Position numbers and translations under genes: made by a program. From Ideonella sp. (lineage in GTDB: Bacteria; Pseudomonadota; Gammaproteobacteria; Burkholderiales; Burkholderiaceae_C), in contig JADKIA010000009.1 of NCBI GenBank assembly GCA_016721465.1, positions 62,001 through 126,000 of the forward strand: a stretch of 64,000 bases of DNA, in the 5' to 3' direction. Position 1 is the stretch's first letter; each line of letters opens with the position of its first letter. Shown piece after piece: positions 28,338-40,200 of the stretch. The notes beneath the pieces were generated by a model that ran no database searches, had not been told where the DNA came from, and was given only the letters and a program-made list of their open reading frames with translations.

Positions 28338-28341
<4 letters not shown>
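26812..28341 (+). CDS. rpoN: RNA polymerase sigma-54 factor RpoN
   Basis: A 509-residue alternative sigma factor. Region I is Gln/Leu-rich ([20 protein letters not shown]). A long acidic/charged region II linker spans about residues 60-140 (REREREROT-type runs and Asp/Ser-rich stretches). The core-binding and HTH domains follow, and the C-terminus holds the RpoN box ARRTVAKYRE. It directs transcription from -24/-12 promoters that need enhancer-binding activators. The ATG at 26812 gives the standard MKPSLQ N-terminus; GTG 26806 would add two residues. It follows lptB by 21 bases. Confidence 0.96.
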
Positions 28342-29702
<1,361 letters not shown>

Positions 29703-29715
29703 CGGCGATCCGGTC

Positions 29716-30147
29716 TCAGCGCTTGGCCATCAATTGGCCAAGGATGCCGGCGATGTCGCCCAACCCGCCTTGCGGCGCCTGGCCGTTGGGCGTGAGGTGA
29801 TCCACCACCTGCGGCAGGATCTGCGAGAGCTGGCCGGCCAGGTCGCCATGGCCCATGCCCAGTTGCTGGGCCATGTTGCTGATGGTGTCGCCACCGAGCA
29901 CGTTGGTGATCTGGTCCGGCGAGATCGGCTGGTTCTGGCCCGTGCCCACCCAGCTGGCGGCCACCTCGCCCAGCCCGCTGTTCTGGAACTGCTGGAGCAA
30001 ACCCCCCAGACCACCCTGCGCGCTGCCATTGGCCAGCATGCCCACCACCATGTTGATCAGCGCGGCGTTGCCGCCACCGGGCTGCCCGGCTTGCTGGCCA
30101 CCCATCGAACCCAATACACCGCCCAAAACCGAATCCAGCAAACCCAT
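29716..30147 (-). CDS. YidB/DUF937-family protein
   Basis: A 143-residue protein of the YidB (DUF937) family. A Gly/Gln-rich N-terminus (MGLLDSVLGGVLGS) precedes a central helical bundle with LLQQFQNSGLGEVAASWVGTGQNQPISPDQI and a C-terminal repeat-like ILPQVVDHLTPNG. Function is unknown in the family, although it is widespread in proteobacteria. No signal peptide is obvious. It converges on the methyltransferase gene with a 13-base gap. Confidence 0.82.
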   Translation of the reverse strand: MGLLDSVLGGVLGSMGGQQAGQPGGGNAALINMVVGMLANGSAQGGLGGLLQQFQNSGLGEVAASWVGTGQNQPISPDQITNVLGGDTISNMAQQLGMGHGDLAGQLSQILPQVVDHLTPNGQAPQGGLGDIAGILGQLMAKR

Positions 30148-30216
30148 GGCTCACTCCCAGAATGCGTCAAATGACGATGCTCATTGTGGCGCCGCCCCTG
30201 GGATGGGCACCGGACT

Positions 30217-31392
30217 TTAGGTGGGGGTGGCTCGACGCTTCAAGCGCGCCAGCCACACCAGCGCGGCCGCCATCAGGGCCATCGGCAGCATGGCGCCCAG
30301 GTTCATCGCGGTCCAGCCACCGGTGGTGACCAGCGCACCGGAGCTGAACGAGGTGAGCGTCATCGTGGTGTAGACGCAGAAGTCGATCGCGCCCTGGCCG
30401 CGCGTCTTTTCCTCGGGCCGCCAGGCCTCGGTGGCCAGCGTGGTGCCGCCGATGAACATGAAGTTCCAGCCCACGCCCAGCACCATCAGCGCGCCCAGGA
30501 AGTGCATCACGTCGTTGCCGTGCAGCGCGAAGGCCACGCAGGCCATCATCAGCACCAAGCCGATCGACATGATGGGCAGCACGCCAAAGCGCTTGATGAG
30601 CCGACCCGTGAAGAAGCTGGGCACGAACATGCCCAACACGTGCCATTCGAGCACCAGCGCTGCCGCCGAAAAGGGATGCTGGCATTGCGACATGGCGATC
30701 GGCGTGGCCGCCATCAGCAGGTTCATCACGCCATAACCGATGGCACACGCCGCGGCGGCGATGAGGAACAGCGGCTGGCGCACGATCTCGCCCAGTGGTC
30801 GCCCCGCGGCCGGGCCCTTGCTGCCCTCACCGGGCAGCGGCGGAAAAGGGATGAAGGACATCACGCCCAGGCTGAACAAGGCCACGGCGATCAGCGCCAG
30901 GTAGGCACCAGCGAAGGGCTGGGGCAGTGCGTCGCGCGTCCAGGCAGCGAGATTCGGGCCCACCACCGCGCCGAGGATGCCGCCGGCCAGCACCCAAGAA
31001 ATGGCGCGCTCCTTGAACGCAGGTGCCACCAGTTCCACCGAGGCAAAGCGGTACAGCGAGCCGTTGGCGTTGTAGTAGCCGGCCACCATGGTGGCAGCCA
31101 CCAGCAGCCAGAAGTTGCGCGACATTGCGGCATAGGCGCACACCGCGGCACTGGCCATGGCCACCAGCAGCCCGATCTGAAACGTGCGTTGGCGGCCGAA
31201 ACGCCGCTGGTGCCGGGCGACGAACCCCGTGGCCAATGCCCCGCCCGCCACATAGCCGGTGATGGGCAGCGTGGCCATCCAGCCCGCCGGCGCCAGCGCC
31301 AAGCCCACCAGGCCATTGATGGCGATGAAGGTGACGTTGTTGATCATCAGCAGGCCCTGGCACAGCGTGAGCAGGGCGAGGCGGGGGTTCAT
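30217..31392 (-). CDS. MFS transporter
   Basis: A 391-residue major facilitator protein with about 12 hydrophobic segments in two six-helix halves separated by a short loop (LPGEGSKGPAAGRPLGEI). The loop between helices 2 and 3 carries the MFS-type ARHQRRFGRQRTF pattern. Family members drive small-molecule transport by proton or substrate gradient; the substrate is unknown. Its ATG overlaps the rsmE stop by three bases (ATGA form), so it is translated together with rsmE. Confidence 0.85.
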   Translation of the reverse strand: MNPRLALLTLCQGLLMINNVTFIAINGLVGLALAPAGWMATLPITGYVAGGALATGFVARHQRRFGRQRTFQIGLLVAMASAAVCAYAAMSRNFWLLVAATMVAGYYNANGSLYRFASVELVAPAFKERAISWVLAGGILGAVVGPNLAAWTRDALPQPFAGAYLALIAVALFSLGVMSFIPFPPLPGEGSKGPAAGRPLGEIVRQPLFLIAAAACAIGYGVMNLLMAATPIAMSQCQHPFSAAALVLEWHVLGMFVPSFFTGRLIKRFGVLPIMSIGLVLMMACVAFALHGNDVMHFLGALMVLGVGWNFMFIGGTTLATEAWRPEEKTRGQGAIDFCVYTTMTLTSFSSGALVTTGGWTAMNLGAMLPMALMAAALVWLARLKRRATPT

Positions 31393-32135
31393 CAGCGGGC
31401 TTCCAGGACGGCCATGCAGGCCAGCGCGGCCAGCGGTGCGGTGTCGGCGCGCAGCGTGCGCGGGCCCAGCGACACCGGATGGAAACGGTGTTGGCCAGCC
31501 AAGGCCTGCTCGGCCGGGCTCAGGCCGCCTTCGGGGCCGCTGAGGAAGATCACGGGGGCGGTCGACTGCAAGGCCTCGACCTGGCGTAACAGGGGCATGG
31601 CCTGTGCGTCCAGGCTCAACATCAGGCGCTCACTTTGCACGTCACTTTCCATGGCGAGCAGCCAGTCCCGCAGCGGCACGGGCGGCGCCACCACGGGCAC
31701 GCGGTTGCGGCCGCTCTGCTCGCAGGCAGCCACGGCAATGGCCTGCCAGTGCGAGGCCTTGCGTTCGGCCCGGTCACCCGCCACTCGCAACACCGAGCGC
31801 TCGCACACCAGTGGCTGGATGGCGCGGGCGCCCAGCTCGGTGGCCTTTTCCACCAAGGTGTCCATGCGCTCGTTGGCGGGCATGCCCAGGGCCAGGGTCA
31901 CCGGGCGCTGCAGTTCGCGCTCCGCTGCGCGGTGGGCCAGCACCCGCGCACTCACCTCGCGGCGCCCGATGGCCAGCACCTCGGCCGCCCACTCGCCACC
32001 GTGCCCGTCGAACAGCGTCAACTCGGCGCCGGGTTGAAGGCGCAACACCTGCACATGCCGGGCGGCATTGGCGGGCAGGAGCAACTCAAGGCCGGCGGCG
32101 AGCACCGTGTCGACGTGGAGGCGGGGATCAGGCAT
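31392..32135 (-). CDS. rsmE: 16S rRNA m3U1498 methyltransferase RsmE
   Basis: A 247-residue SPOUT-class methyltransferase that makes N3-methyluridine at position 1498 of 16S rRNA. The N-terminal PUA-like domain (about 1-75) is followed by a trefoil-knot SAM domain with MPANERMDTLVEKATELGA, CEQSGRNRVP and the knot motif GPEGGLSPAEQ, ending in LGPRTLRADTAPLAAL. Length is normal. It sits downstream of fadD on the same strand and is coupled to the MFS gene by an ATGA overlap. Confidence 0.95.
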   Translation of the reverse strand: MPDPRLHVDTVLAAGLELLLPANAARHVQVLRLQPGAELTLFDGHGGEWAAEVLAIGRREVSARVLAHRAAERELQRPVTLALGMPANERMDTLVEKATELGARAIQPLVCERSVLRVAGDRAERKASHWQAIAVAACEQSGRNRVPVVAPPVPLRDWLLAMESDVQSERLMLSLDAQAMPLLRQVEALQSTAPVIFLSGPEGGLSPAEQALAGQHRFHPVSLGPRTLRADTAPLAALACMAVLEAR

Positions 32136-32228
32136 GCGCGCGAGTGTGCACCAGCGCTGGGCGGCCAGGCCCCGGGGCCGCCAACGGGCCAGCGCGGCCA
32201 GCGGCGCGTGGCCCCGCGCCGCGCCGCG

Positions 32229-33908
32229 TCACTTCTTGGCCGAGTCGCGCAACTCGCGCCGCAGGATCTTGCCCACCGCCGACTTGGGCAGGTCGGTGCG
32301 GAACTCCACCACCTTGGGCCGCTTGTAGCCGGTGAGATTGGCCTCGCAGAAAGCGCGCACATCGGCCTCGGTGACTTTCGGGTCTTTCTTCACCAACACC
32401 AGCTTGACCGCCTCGCCGGCCTTCTCGTCCGGCACGCCCACGGCGGCGCACTCCAGGATGCCGGGCATCTGGCTGAGCACATCCTCGATCTCGTTCGGGT
32501 ACACATTGAAGCCCGAAACCAGGATCATGTCCTTCTTGCGATCGACGATGCGGAAGTAGCCACGCTCGTCCACCGTGCCGATGTCCCCGGTGCGGAAGAA
32601 ACCGTCGGCCGTCATCACCTTGGCGGTCTCGTCGGGCCGCTGCCAGTAGCCGGCCATCACCTGTGGGCCGCGGATGGCGATCTCGCCGGCCTGGCCCATC
32701 GGCACCTCGTTGCCCTCGTCGTCCAGCAGCGTGAGTTCGGTGTTGGGCATCGGCAGGCCGATGGTGCCGGTGTAGGCCGTGGCGTCCACCGGGTTGCAGG
32801 TGGCCGAGGGGCTGGTCTCGCTCAGCCCGTAGCCTTCACAGATCGGGCAGCCGGTCTTCTCGAGCCACAGCCGCGCGGTGCCTGCCGTCACGGCCATGCC
32901 GCCCCCGACCGAGATCTTCAGGTGGCTCCAATCGACCTTGTCGAAATCGGCGTGATTGGCCATGCCGGCAAACAGCGTGTTCACGGCCGGCAAGCTGTGG
33001 AAGGGCTGGGCCGCCAGGTCCTTGAACATGGCGCTCACGTCGCGTGCATTGGCGATCAGGATGTTGCATCCGCCCATCTTCAGGCCCAGCATCATGTTCG
33101 TGTTGAAACCGAAGATGTGGTACAGCGGCAGCGCGCAGACGGTGACGATCTGCTGCCCGGCCGGGATCTTCTTCAACGCTGGCTGGTACCAGGCTTCGGC
33201 CTGCAGCACGTTGGCCACCAGGTTGCGGTGCAGCAGCACGGCGCCCTTGCTCACGCCCGTGGTGCCGCCGGTGTACTGCAGCACGGCAATGTCGTCCGGC
33301 CCCACCTTGGGCGGCGAATGGGTCTTGCCGCGGCCGGCGGCCACCGCGTCGTTGAAACGCACGGCGCCGGGCAGCGAATAGGCCGGCACCATCTTCTTCA
33401 CACGGCGCACCACGTGGTTGACCACGGCGCCCTTCAGGAAGCCCAGCATGTCGCCCATGGAGGCCAGCACCACCTTCTTGGTGGGCACCGCGTCGATCAC
33501 CTGCTGCAGCGTGGCGGCAAAGACCTCGATCACGAAGATCGCCTTGGCGCCCGAATCCTTGAGCTGGTGCTCCAGCTCGCGCGGCGTGTATTGCGGATTG
33601 ACGTTCACCACCACGTAGCCGGCGCGCAGGATGGCCGCCACCACCACCGGGTATTGCGGCACGTTGGGCATCATCACCGCCACGCGGTCGCCGCGCTCCA
33701 GGCCGGCGCCTTGCAACCAGGCGGCCAAGGCCCTGGACGCCTCGTCCACCTCGCGGAACGAGATCGACTTGCCCATGAACTTGTAGGCCGTCAGATCGCG
33801 GTACCTGCGAAAGCTGTCATCCAGCAACGCCACCAGCGAGGGGTATTGATCTGTGTCGATGTCCGCCGGCACGCCCGCGGGGTATTGCTTCAGCCAGGTC
33901 TTCTCCAT
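32229..33908 (-). CDS. fadD: Long-chain acyl-CoA synthetase FadD
   Basis: A 559-residue adenylate-forming enzyme that activates fatty acids to acyl-CoA at the membrane. The ATP/AMP motif is YTGGTTGVSKG (212-222). A central motif is YGLSETSP, and the C-terminal acyl-CoA synthetase motif region is RTGDIGTVDERGYFRIVDRKKDMI. The terminal catalytic lysine region is PKSAVGKILRREL. The start at 33908 (MEKTWLKQYP) fits FadD; upstream in-frame sequence is not protein-like. It is divergent from the giant surface-protein gene. Confidence 0.93.
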   Translation of the reverse strand: MEKTWLKQYPAGVPADIDTDQYPSLVALLDDSFRRYRDLTAYKFMGKSISFREVDEASRALAAWLQGAGLERGDRVAVMMPNVPQYPVVVAAILRAGYVVVNVNPQYTPRELEHQLKDSGAKAIFVIEVFAATLQQVIDAVPTKKVVLASMGDMLGFLKGAVVNHVVRRVKKMVPAYSLPGAVRFNDAVAAGRGKTHSPPKVGPDDIAVLQYTGGTTGVSKGAVLLHRNLVANVLQAEAWYQPALKKIPAGQQIVTVCALPLYHIFGFNTNMMLGLKMGGCNILIANARDVSAMFKDLAAQPFHSLPAVNTLFAGMANHADFDKVDWSHLKISVGGGMAVTAGTARLWLEKTGCPICEGYGLSETSPSATCNPVDATAYTGTIGLPMPNTELTLLDDEGNEVPMGQAGEIAIRGPQVMAGYWQRPDETAKVMTADGFFRTGDIGTVDERGYFRIVDRKKDMILVSGFNVYPNEIEDVLSQMPGILECAAVGVPDEKAGEAVKLVLVKKDPKVTEADVRAFCEANLTGYKRPKVVEFRTDLPKSAVGKILRRELRDSAKK

Positions 33909-34245
33909 CACTCGCTCCAGAACCAGCCCCGATTCTTGCTGAAAGCTGACGGCTGCACGATCAGGACATTCGATAGCGGGGGTTGACCCGGGGGCACTCC
34001 GTGTTGGCCAGCGATGCTTCGTGCCTCGATCGACCAAGCCGCTCGGCCGCTGCCGAATCACGGGTATTCCCGCTAGACCCCCCGAACGAGGGGGCCACGG
34101 CGCCCTCATTGAGGGCAGAAATTAATGATCGCCTAGCGCTTGTATCCGATGGTGTGGTTGCAGCGCGCGCTCGGACTTCGGCCCATGCCGCGCCAACAAG
34201 ATCGAGACCCCTCTGAAACGCGTTCTGAGATCCCGGGAGAAGACC
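33909..34245. promoter_or_regulatory. 337-base divergent region with three stacked hairpins
   Basis: This gap separates divergent fadD and the giant PEP-CTERM gene and must hold both promoters. I see no gene in it. Three short perfect hairpins occur in a row: CGGG-TATT-CCCG (34061-34072), CCCCC-GAACGA-GGGGG (34079-34094) and GCCCTC-ATT-GAGGGC (34102-34116). An A/T-rich patch follows at 34118-34128. A ribosome site GGGAGA (34235-34240) precedes the ATG at 34246. I could not place a convincing sigma-70 or sigma-54 promoter. Confidence 0.4.
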
Positions 34246-37200
34246 ATGAGCACCACACAAAGGCACCCACGCCTGAATCGTCTGGCCGCGATGCTGATTG
34301 CAGCGGGCTGCGTCGCGAGTCCGGTGGTCGGTCAAACGACTCGCATCATCGGCGACAGTGGCGTCGAGGTCGTCGATGTGCCGCCCGCCATGCTGCCCTT
34401 CAACACACTGATCCTGGGCAATACGGCCGCCGGGAATGGCACCCTGAACTTCGATGCCGGTGCGCTGATCGTCAATCATGGCGGTGGCTACAGTGGGTAT
34501 GTGACGGTTGGCAATCTCGGTCTGGGCACGATCAACCAGACCAACGGAGGGGGCGACTCGGTCATCAGCATCACTGGCCCACGGTACAACGGCCCAGCAC
34601 CAGGCGTAGCGCCCGACCCCTGGGGAGGCTACCTGTTCATCGGCCGCGGCAATGACAGCACCGGCAGCTACGTGATGAGCGACACCTCTGGCGGCGCCAG
34701 TCAGTTGCAGTTGAACGTTGAGCACGAGATCCAGATTGGCGGTTCGAACGTATCGACCGCCCTGGGGGGCGGTTTCTCCTGCGCCACAGGCTGCACTGGC
34801 AGCTTCGTCCAGAACGGCGGCGAGGTCAACGCTGGTGGAATCACCATCGGCGTCGGGTTTTTCACCAATGCCACCGGTAGCTACACGATCAACAGCGGCA
34901 CATTGAATTCATTCATCGACCTCGGCAACAGCAGCCAGGGCAACAACACCTTCACGCAGAACGGCGGCGTGGTCAACGCCAACATGTTCATCGGCAATGG
35001 CACCGATTCCCAAGGCACGTACACGCTCAACGACGGCACGGTAAACAGTGACTGGACCATTTCGATCGGGCAGGGCGGCACGGGCACTTTCGCGATGAAG
35101 GGCGGCATTGTCAACAGCACTTCGGTGGCGCTCGGTTTCAACAACGTGGGGACGTTCGAACAGTCGGCCGGACAACACAACGCCTACGAATTGTTGTTGG
35201 GTATCGATGCAGGCGGCGTGGGGGTCTACAAGCTGTCCGGCGGTACCCTGACTGTCCAGAGCGACATGATCGTGGGCCGCGGCTACTTGGGCATTGATCC
35301 AGGCGTGACCGGACTGTTCCGCCAGACCGGCGGTGAGGTGGTGACCAACACCCTCTGGATTGGCGGCGATACCCGCACCCCTTTGGAGTCGCATTTCGGC
35401 AGGGGCCGGTATGAGTTGGTCGACGGCACCGTGACGAGCCAGTTCACGACGGTCGGCAACATCGGCCCAGGGTCGGTGCTGCAGACCGGCGGCACCTTCA
35501 ATGCAGGCGTGTTGCGGATCGGAAGTTCTGGCAGCTTCAACGCTGGCGGAAGCTTGACGGAGGCGAGCACCTACAACCTGCAAGCGGGGCAGCTGAACAC
35601 CACCGGGACCACCCTCAGTCTGTTCGGCATGGGCACCTTCAATCACAGCGGTGGCGAGCACAACGTCACCGGCAACTTGGTCATCGGATCGGAAACCGCC
35701 TTCGTCGACCCATTCCCGGCGCTCGGGCGCGTCCTCCAGGGAATCTACAACCTCTCGGGCGGGCTGCTCAACGTTACGGGCACGACCGCGGTTGGCGCTG
35801 CAGCCAATTCAAGCGGCACCTTCAATCAGTCGGGTGGCATTGCCACGCTGTCGGGAGCACTGCTCATTGGCAAAGGCGAGAACTCGAACGGCACATACAA
35901 CCTCTCGGGCACTGGCGAATTGCACGTCAGTGGTGCAATGGTCGTCGGTCACGGCGACACGAACATCAGCAGCACCTTGAACGGACTGTTCACACAGTCT
36001 GGCGGAACGGTGTCGGCCGGCGAGCTCAGCATCGGTGGCTACATCGACAGCAGCGACCCGCAGCACTTGATCTTGAATCTCGGCACCGGCCGCTATGTGA
36101 TGAGCAACGGGGCCTTGAATACCGATTCGACGACCGTTGGCAACATGAGTGTGGGCACGTTCGACCAAAGCGGCGGGGTCCACACGACAGGTTCGCTGTC
36201 GCTCGGCATTTGCGGTGGCTGCAACGGGACCAATTCCGACGGCTTGTACAACCTGACCGACGGAAGCCTGATCGCCGGCTCAGAGTCGATCGGACTGTTT
36301 GGCCGTGGCAGCTTCATCCAATTGGGCGGCAGCAACACAGTGACAGGGATGCTGGCCCTGGGCAATGGCCCGATCGTGACGCCGGATGTGCCTGGCGGGC
36401 CGGACCCGATTCCGCGCCAAGGCTCGTACACGCTGAGCGGCAACGGAACACTCACGACGGACACGACGGTCGTTGGCAACCAGGGCGTCGGCTTCTTCAC
36501 ACAGAACGGCGGCACCCACAACAGCAACCTCGTGGTGGTCGGTGCGCAGAACCCGCTCATCGAGCGCGGCTGCGGGGACACCTGCGACGTTGGCGGCCCG
36601 GCGCAGGGCACGTACGCGATGAACGACGGTCTCCTCAACGCGGGCAGGCTTGAGATCGGCGGCAGTTCTAACGGTGCGGTGCAAACCACGATCAACGGCG
36701 GGAACGGCCTGTTCAAGCAGAATGGTGGCGTCGTCACGGTAACTAGCGGCCTGGGCATCGGCCAGTTCGGTGGCACCGGCCAGTACGACCTCAACGCCGG
36801 CATGTTGAGCGTGACAGGCACCGCCTACGTCAGCGGCAACAGCACGGGCAAGTTCAACCAGACCGGTGGCACCTTTACCGCGGACTTCGTCAACGTGGGC
36901 ATCCTGGCCGGCGGTACGGGCAGCTACGCGATGTCGGGCGGCGACCTGCTCGTTAGCGGCAACCTTGGCATCGGCGGACCGGGCGCGAAGGGCACCTTCA
37001 CGCACACGGGCGGCAACGTCCGCGTCGATGGCAGCCTATACGTCAACAACGACAACACGTCGCTCACCTCGGGAGGCAGCTATGCCCTGTCGGGTGCGAC
37101 GAGCACATTGACCGTCGGGGGCGACTCGTTCATCGGCAATTCGAGCGGCGGCACGCCCGGCACTGGGGGCCTGTTCGTCCAATCGGGTGGCACGGCCACC

Positions 37201-40200
37201 TTCAACTCGGTGCTGACCATCGGCGCCGCGTCCGGCGACACGGGCCTGTACGCCTTGTCCGGCGGGACGCTGCGCACCGGGGACGTCGGCGGCAGCGGGA
37301 TCGGCGACACGGTCATCGGAGCCAGTGGCATCGGCGAACTCGACAACTCGGGTGGTACCCACCAGAGCTTGAGCGGCAGCGGCCTTACGCTGGGCTTCTT
37401 CGGTGGCGGCCAGGGCACCTACAAGCTCAGCGGCACGGGTGTGCTCGAGGTCACCGGCCGCGAATTCATCGGCGCGTTCGGCACCGGCACGTTCGTGCAG
37501 TCCGGCAACACGCAGAACACCGCGGATTCGATATGGATCGGCACCGGTGATCATGGGGGCAGTTCCTACTCCTTCAGCGGCGGGACCATCCATGCCGGCG
37601 ACATGGTCGTCGGCTTCTCGGCGCAAGGCAGCTTCAACCACACCGGTGGCATCAACCTGGTGGCTGGCGACCTGACGCTGGGCCTGATCAATTTCAGCAA
37701 CACGATCCTGGGCAATGGAACCTATGCGCTGGGCGGCAGTGGCAGCCTGAACGTGGGCGGGAACCTGGTGCTGGGCAATCTGGCGGGCGCCACCGGCACC
37801 TTCACCTACAACACCGCGGTCGGCGACGCAGGCTCGATCACCGGCCTCGGCGGTACCTTGGTCGTCGGTGATGCCGGCACCGGCTCGTTCATCCATGGCA
37901 GCGGCCTGCTCGACCTGTCGGGCAGCAGTGGCGGCCTGGTGATTGGCCGAAGCGTGGGCGGCGGCGGGATCTACACCCAAAACGGCGGCACGCTGATCGA
38001 CAGCGCGATCATCGGCGACGCCGGCACCGGCACGTACAACAACAACGCCGCCATCCACACGGTTAACGGCAGCCTCATCCTTGGCAACCAGACCACCGGC
38101 ATCGGCACGTACAACAACAATGGCGGCACCAACACGGTTGCCGGCAACGTGATCGTTGGCAACGCCGGCGCAGGCACTTACAACCTCAACAGCGGCGGCA
38201 ACCTGGCGGTTTCCGGGTTGGTGACCGTACAAGCCGCCGCCGGCAGTACGGGCGTGTTGAACGTGTCGGGTGGCACGCTGAGCGCGGCCAACATCAACAA
38301 CCGCGGCAACGTGAACTACAGCGCCGGTTCCGTCACCTTGGGCAGTGGATCCGGCACATTGGCCAACAACGCCGGCGGCCAGGTGAACTTCTCTGGCACG
38401 GGAACTCGCGTTTTGAGCGGCAACCTCGCCAACGCCGGCGCCGTGACGCTGACCGCTGCCGCGCGGGTGAACGTCCTGGCCAACAACGGCGGGACGATCA
38501 ACCTCAACGCCAACAACCTGACGGTGACCCAGGACTACACCAACGCCAACTTTGGCAGCGGCAACAGCTTCAACAAGCACGCGGGTGTCAGCGGCACCGG
38601 CCAAATCGCTGGCCTGAACGCCTCTCAGACGATCACTGGCCAAGTGTCGGCTGCCGGCTCCAACACCTTCACGCTCGACCTGGGGAATGTGCGCGGCGGC
38701 GGCGGTTCGATCACCAAGAACTACCAGGTCCTCAACAACGGCACCGGGGCCGACATCCGCGGCGCGATCCAGACCGCCGGACTGGGCAACATCACCGATG
38801 CTCGGCTCACTGGTGGCGTGACCGCAACCAATTTCGGACCGATTGCGGCCGGCGCCGACACTGGCAACTTGTCGGTCACATTCACCGGCGCGGCGGGAGC
38901 GGCGCTGAACGGCCAAAAGATCGCCGTGGTCAGCAACTTCGACAACGTCGCCTCGCAGATCATCAACGTCACCGGTGGCGCGGTGTCGGCACTGGCGGTG
39001 GGCAACGCCACCCCCACAGGCTCATCCACGGCCGTGAACCTGGGCAACTTCCGCATCGGCACGGCCGGAGCTGACACAGGCTTCAGCGTCCAGAACCAGA
39101 CCTCGGGAGCGGGTGCCGAGCAACTCGGCATCAACGGCGTCTCGGCGAGCAGTGGCTTCACCGCCGCGAACGCTTTCGGCAGTGGCCTGATCGGCCCCGG
39201 CGCGGCACAGGCCGGCGCCGTGACTGCCCGCGCCAGCGGCGGCGGCGCTGCCGGTGTCAATACGGGTACGGTGACGATCAACTATGCGACCGATGGCACC
39301 AACGTCGACGCATCGTTCTCGCGCATTGCTGCCAACAGCCAGGTCATCAACGTCCAGGCCACTGGCTGGAACCTGGCCAACGGCGCTGCGTCTCCCGCAG
39401 GCCCGGTCAACCTGGGGAATTTCCACGTCGGTCTGGCCGGTGGTGCAGCGCCGCAAAGCAATGCCATCGATATCACCAACAACGCGCCGAATCTTGGGTT
39501 CACCGAGCAATTGAAGGTGAACTCGGCCGGGGTCAGCGGGGCCTTCGCCCTGACCAACAACATCGGTGGCACGGCAGTCAACGCCGGTGCAACGTTCACC
39601 AACGGGTTGAACGTGGCCCGCAACGGCGGCGTGGCCGGACTGAACACCGGCACGCTGTCGATTCAGTACCTGAGTGACGGCACAGGCGCCGGCAACAGTG
39701 GTTTCTCGGCGATCGCCGCCAACAACCAGGCCATCACTGTCAACGCCACGGGCTATCGTCTGGCCAGCGTGAACGCCATCGCCGCGGTGAACTTCAACAA
39801 CGTGCACGTCGGTGACAGCGTCAGTCAGGCGCTGTTGATCACCAACACGGCGATCAACGACGGCTTCTCGGAGAAACTCAATGCAAGCTTCGGTGGCACC
39901 ACGGATGCTCGCATTACCACCAGCGGCAGTTTCGCGCTGCTCGCCGCCGGGCAAAGCAACGCCAGCAGCCTGATCGTTGGTCTGAACACCACCGCCGCAG
40001 GCAGCGTGAACGGCACGGCGCGCGTCCTGCTGACGTCGGATGGCGCGGGCACCAGCGGACTGGGCACCACCGCGCTGACACCGCAGGACGTGGGCGTCAG
40101 CGGCGAGATCATCACCTCGGGCAGTGTGTTCCGCCTGGCCAGCGCGTCACCGGTGGCGCCCAATCCGGTGAACTTCGGCAACGTGCGCGTGGGGGCCAGC

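Noticed and set aside
31635..33986. 783-codon open frame opposite fadD and rsmE
   Set aside because: Shadow frame; His/Gln/Arg-rich, no motif.
33909..34245. Sigma-54 promoter upstream of the giant gene
   Set aside because: I searched for GG-N10-GC and found only wrong spacings, such as 8 bases in TTGGCCAGCGATGC.
34300..34315. Lipoprotein signal in the giant protein (AAGC)
   Set aside because: The -3 residue is Ala, not Leu, and the C-terminal sorting signal makes a Sec-cleaved protein more likely; it remains a weak option.
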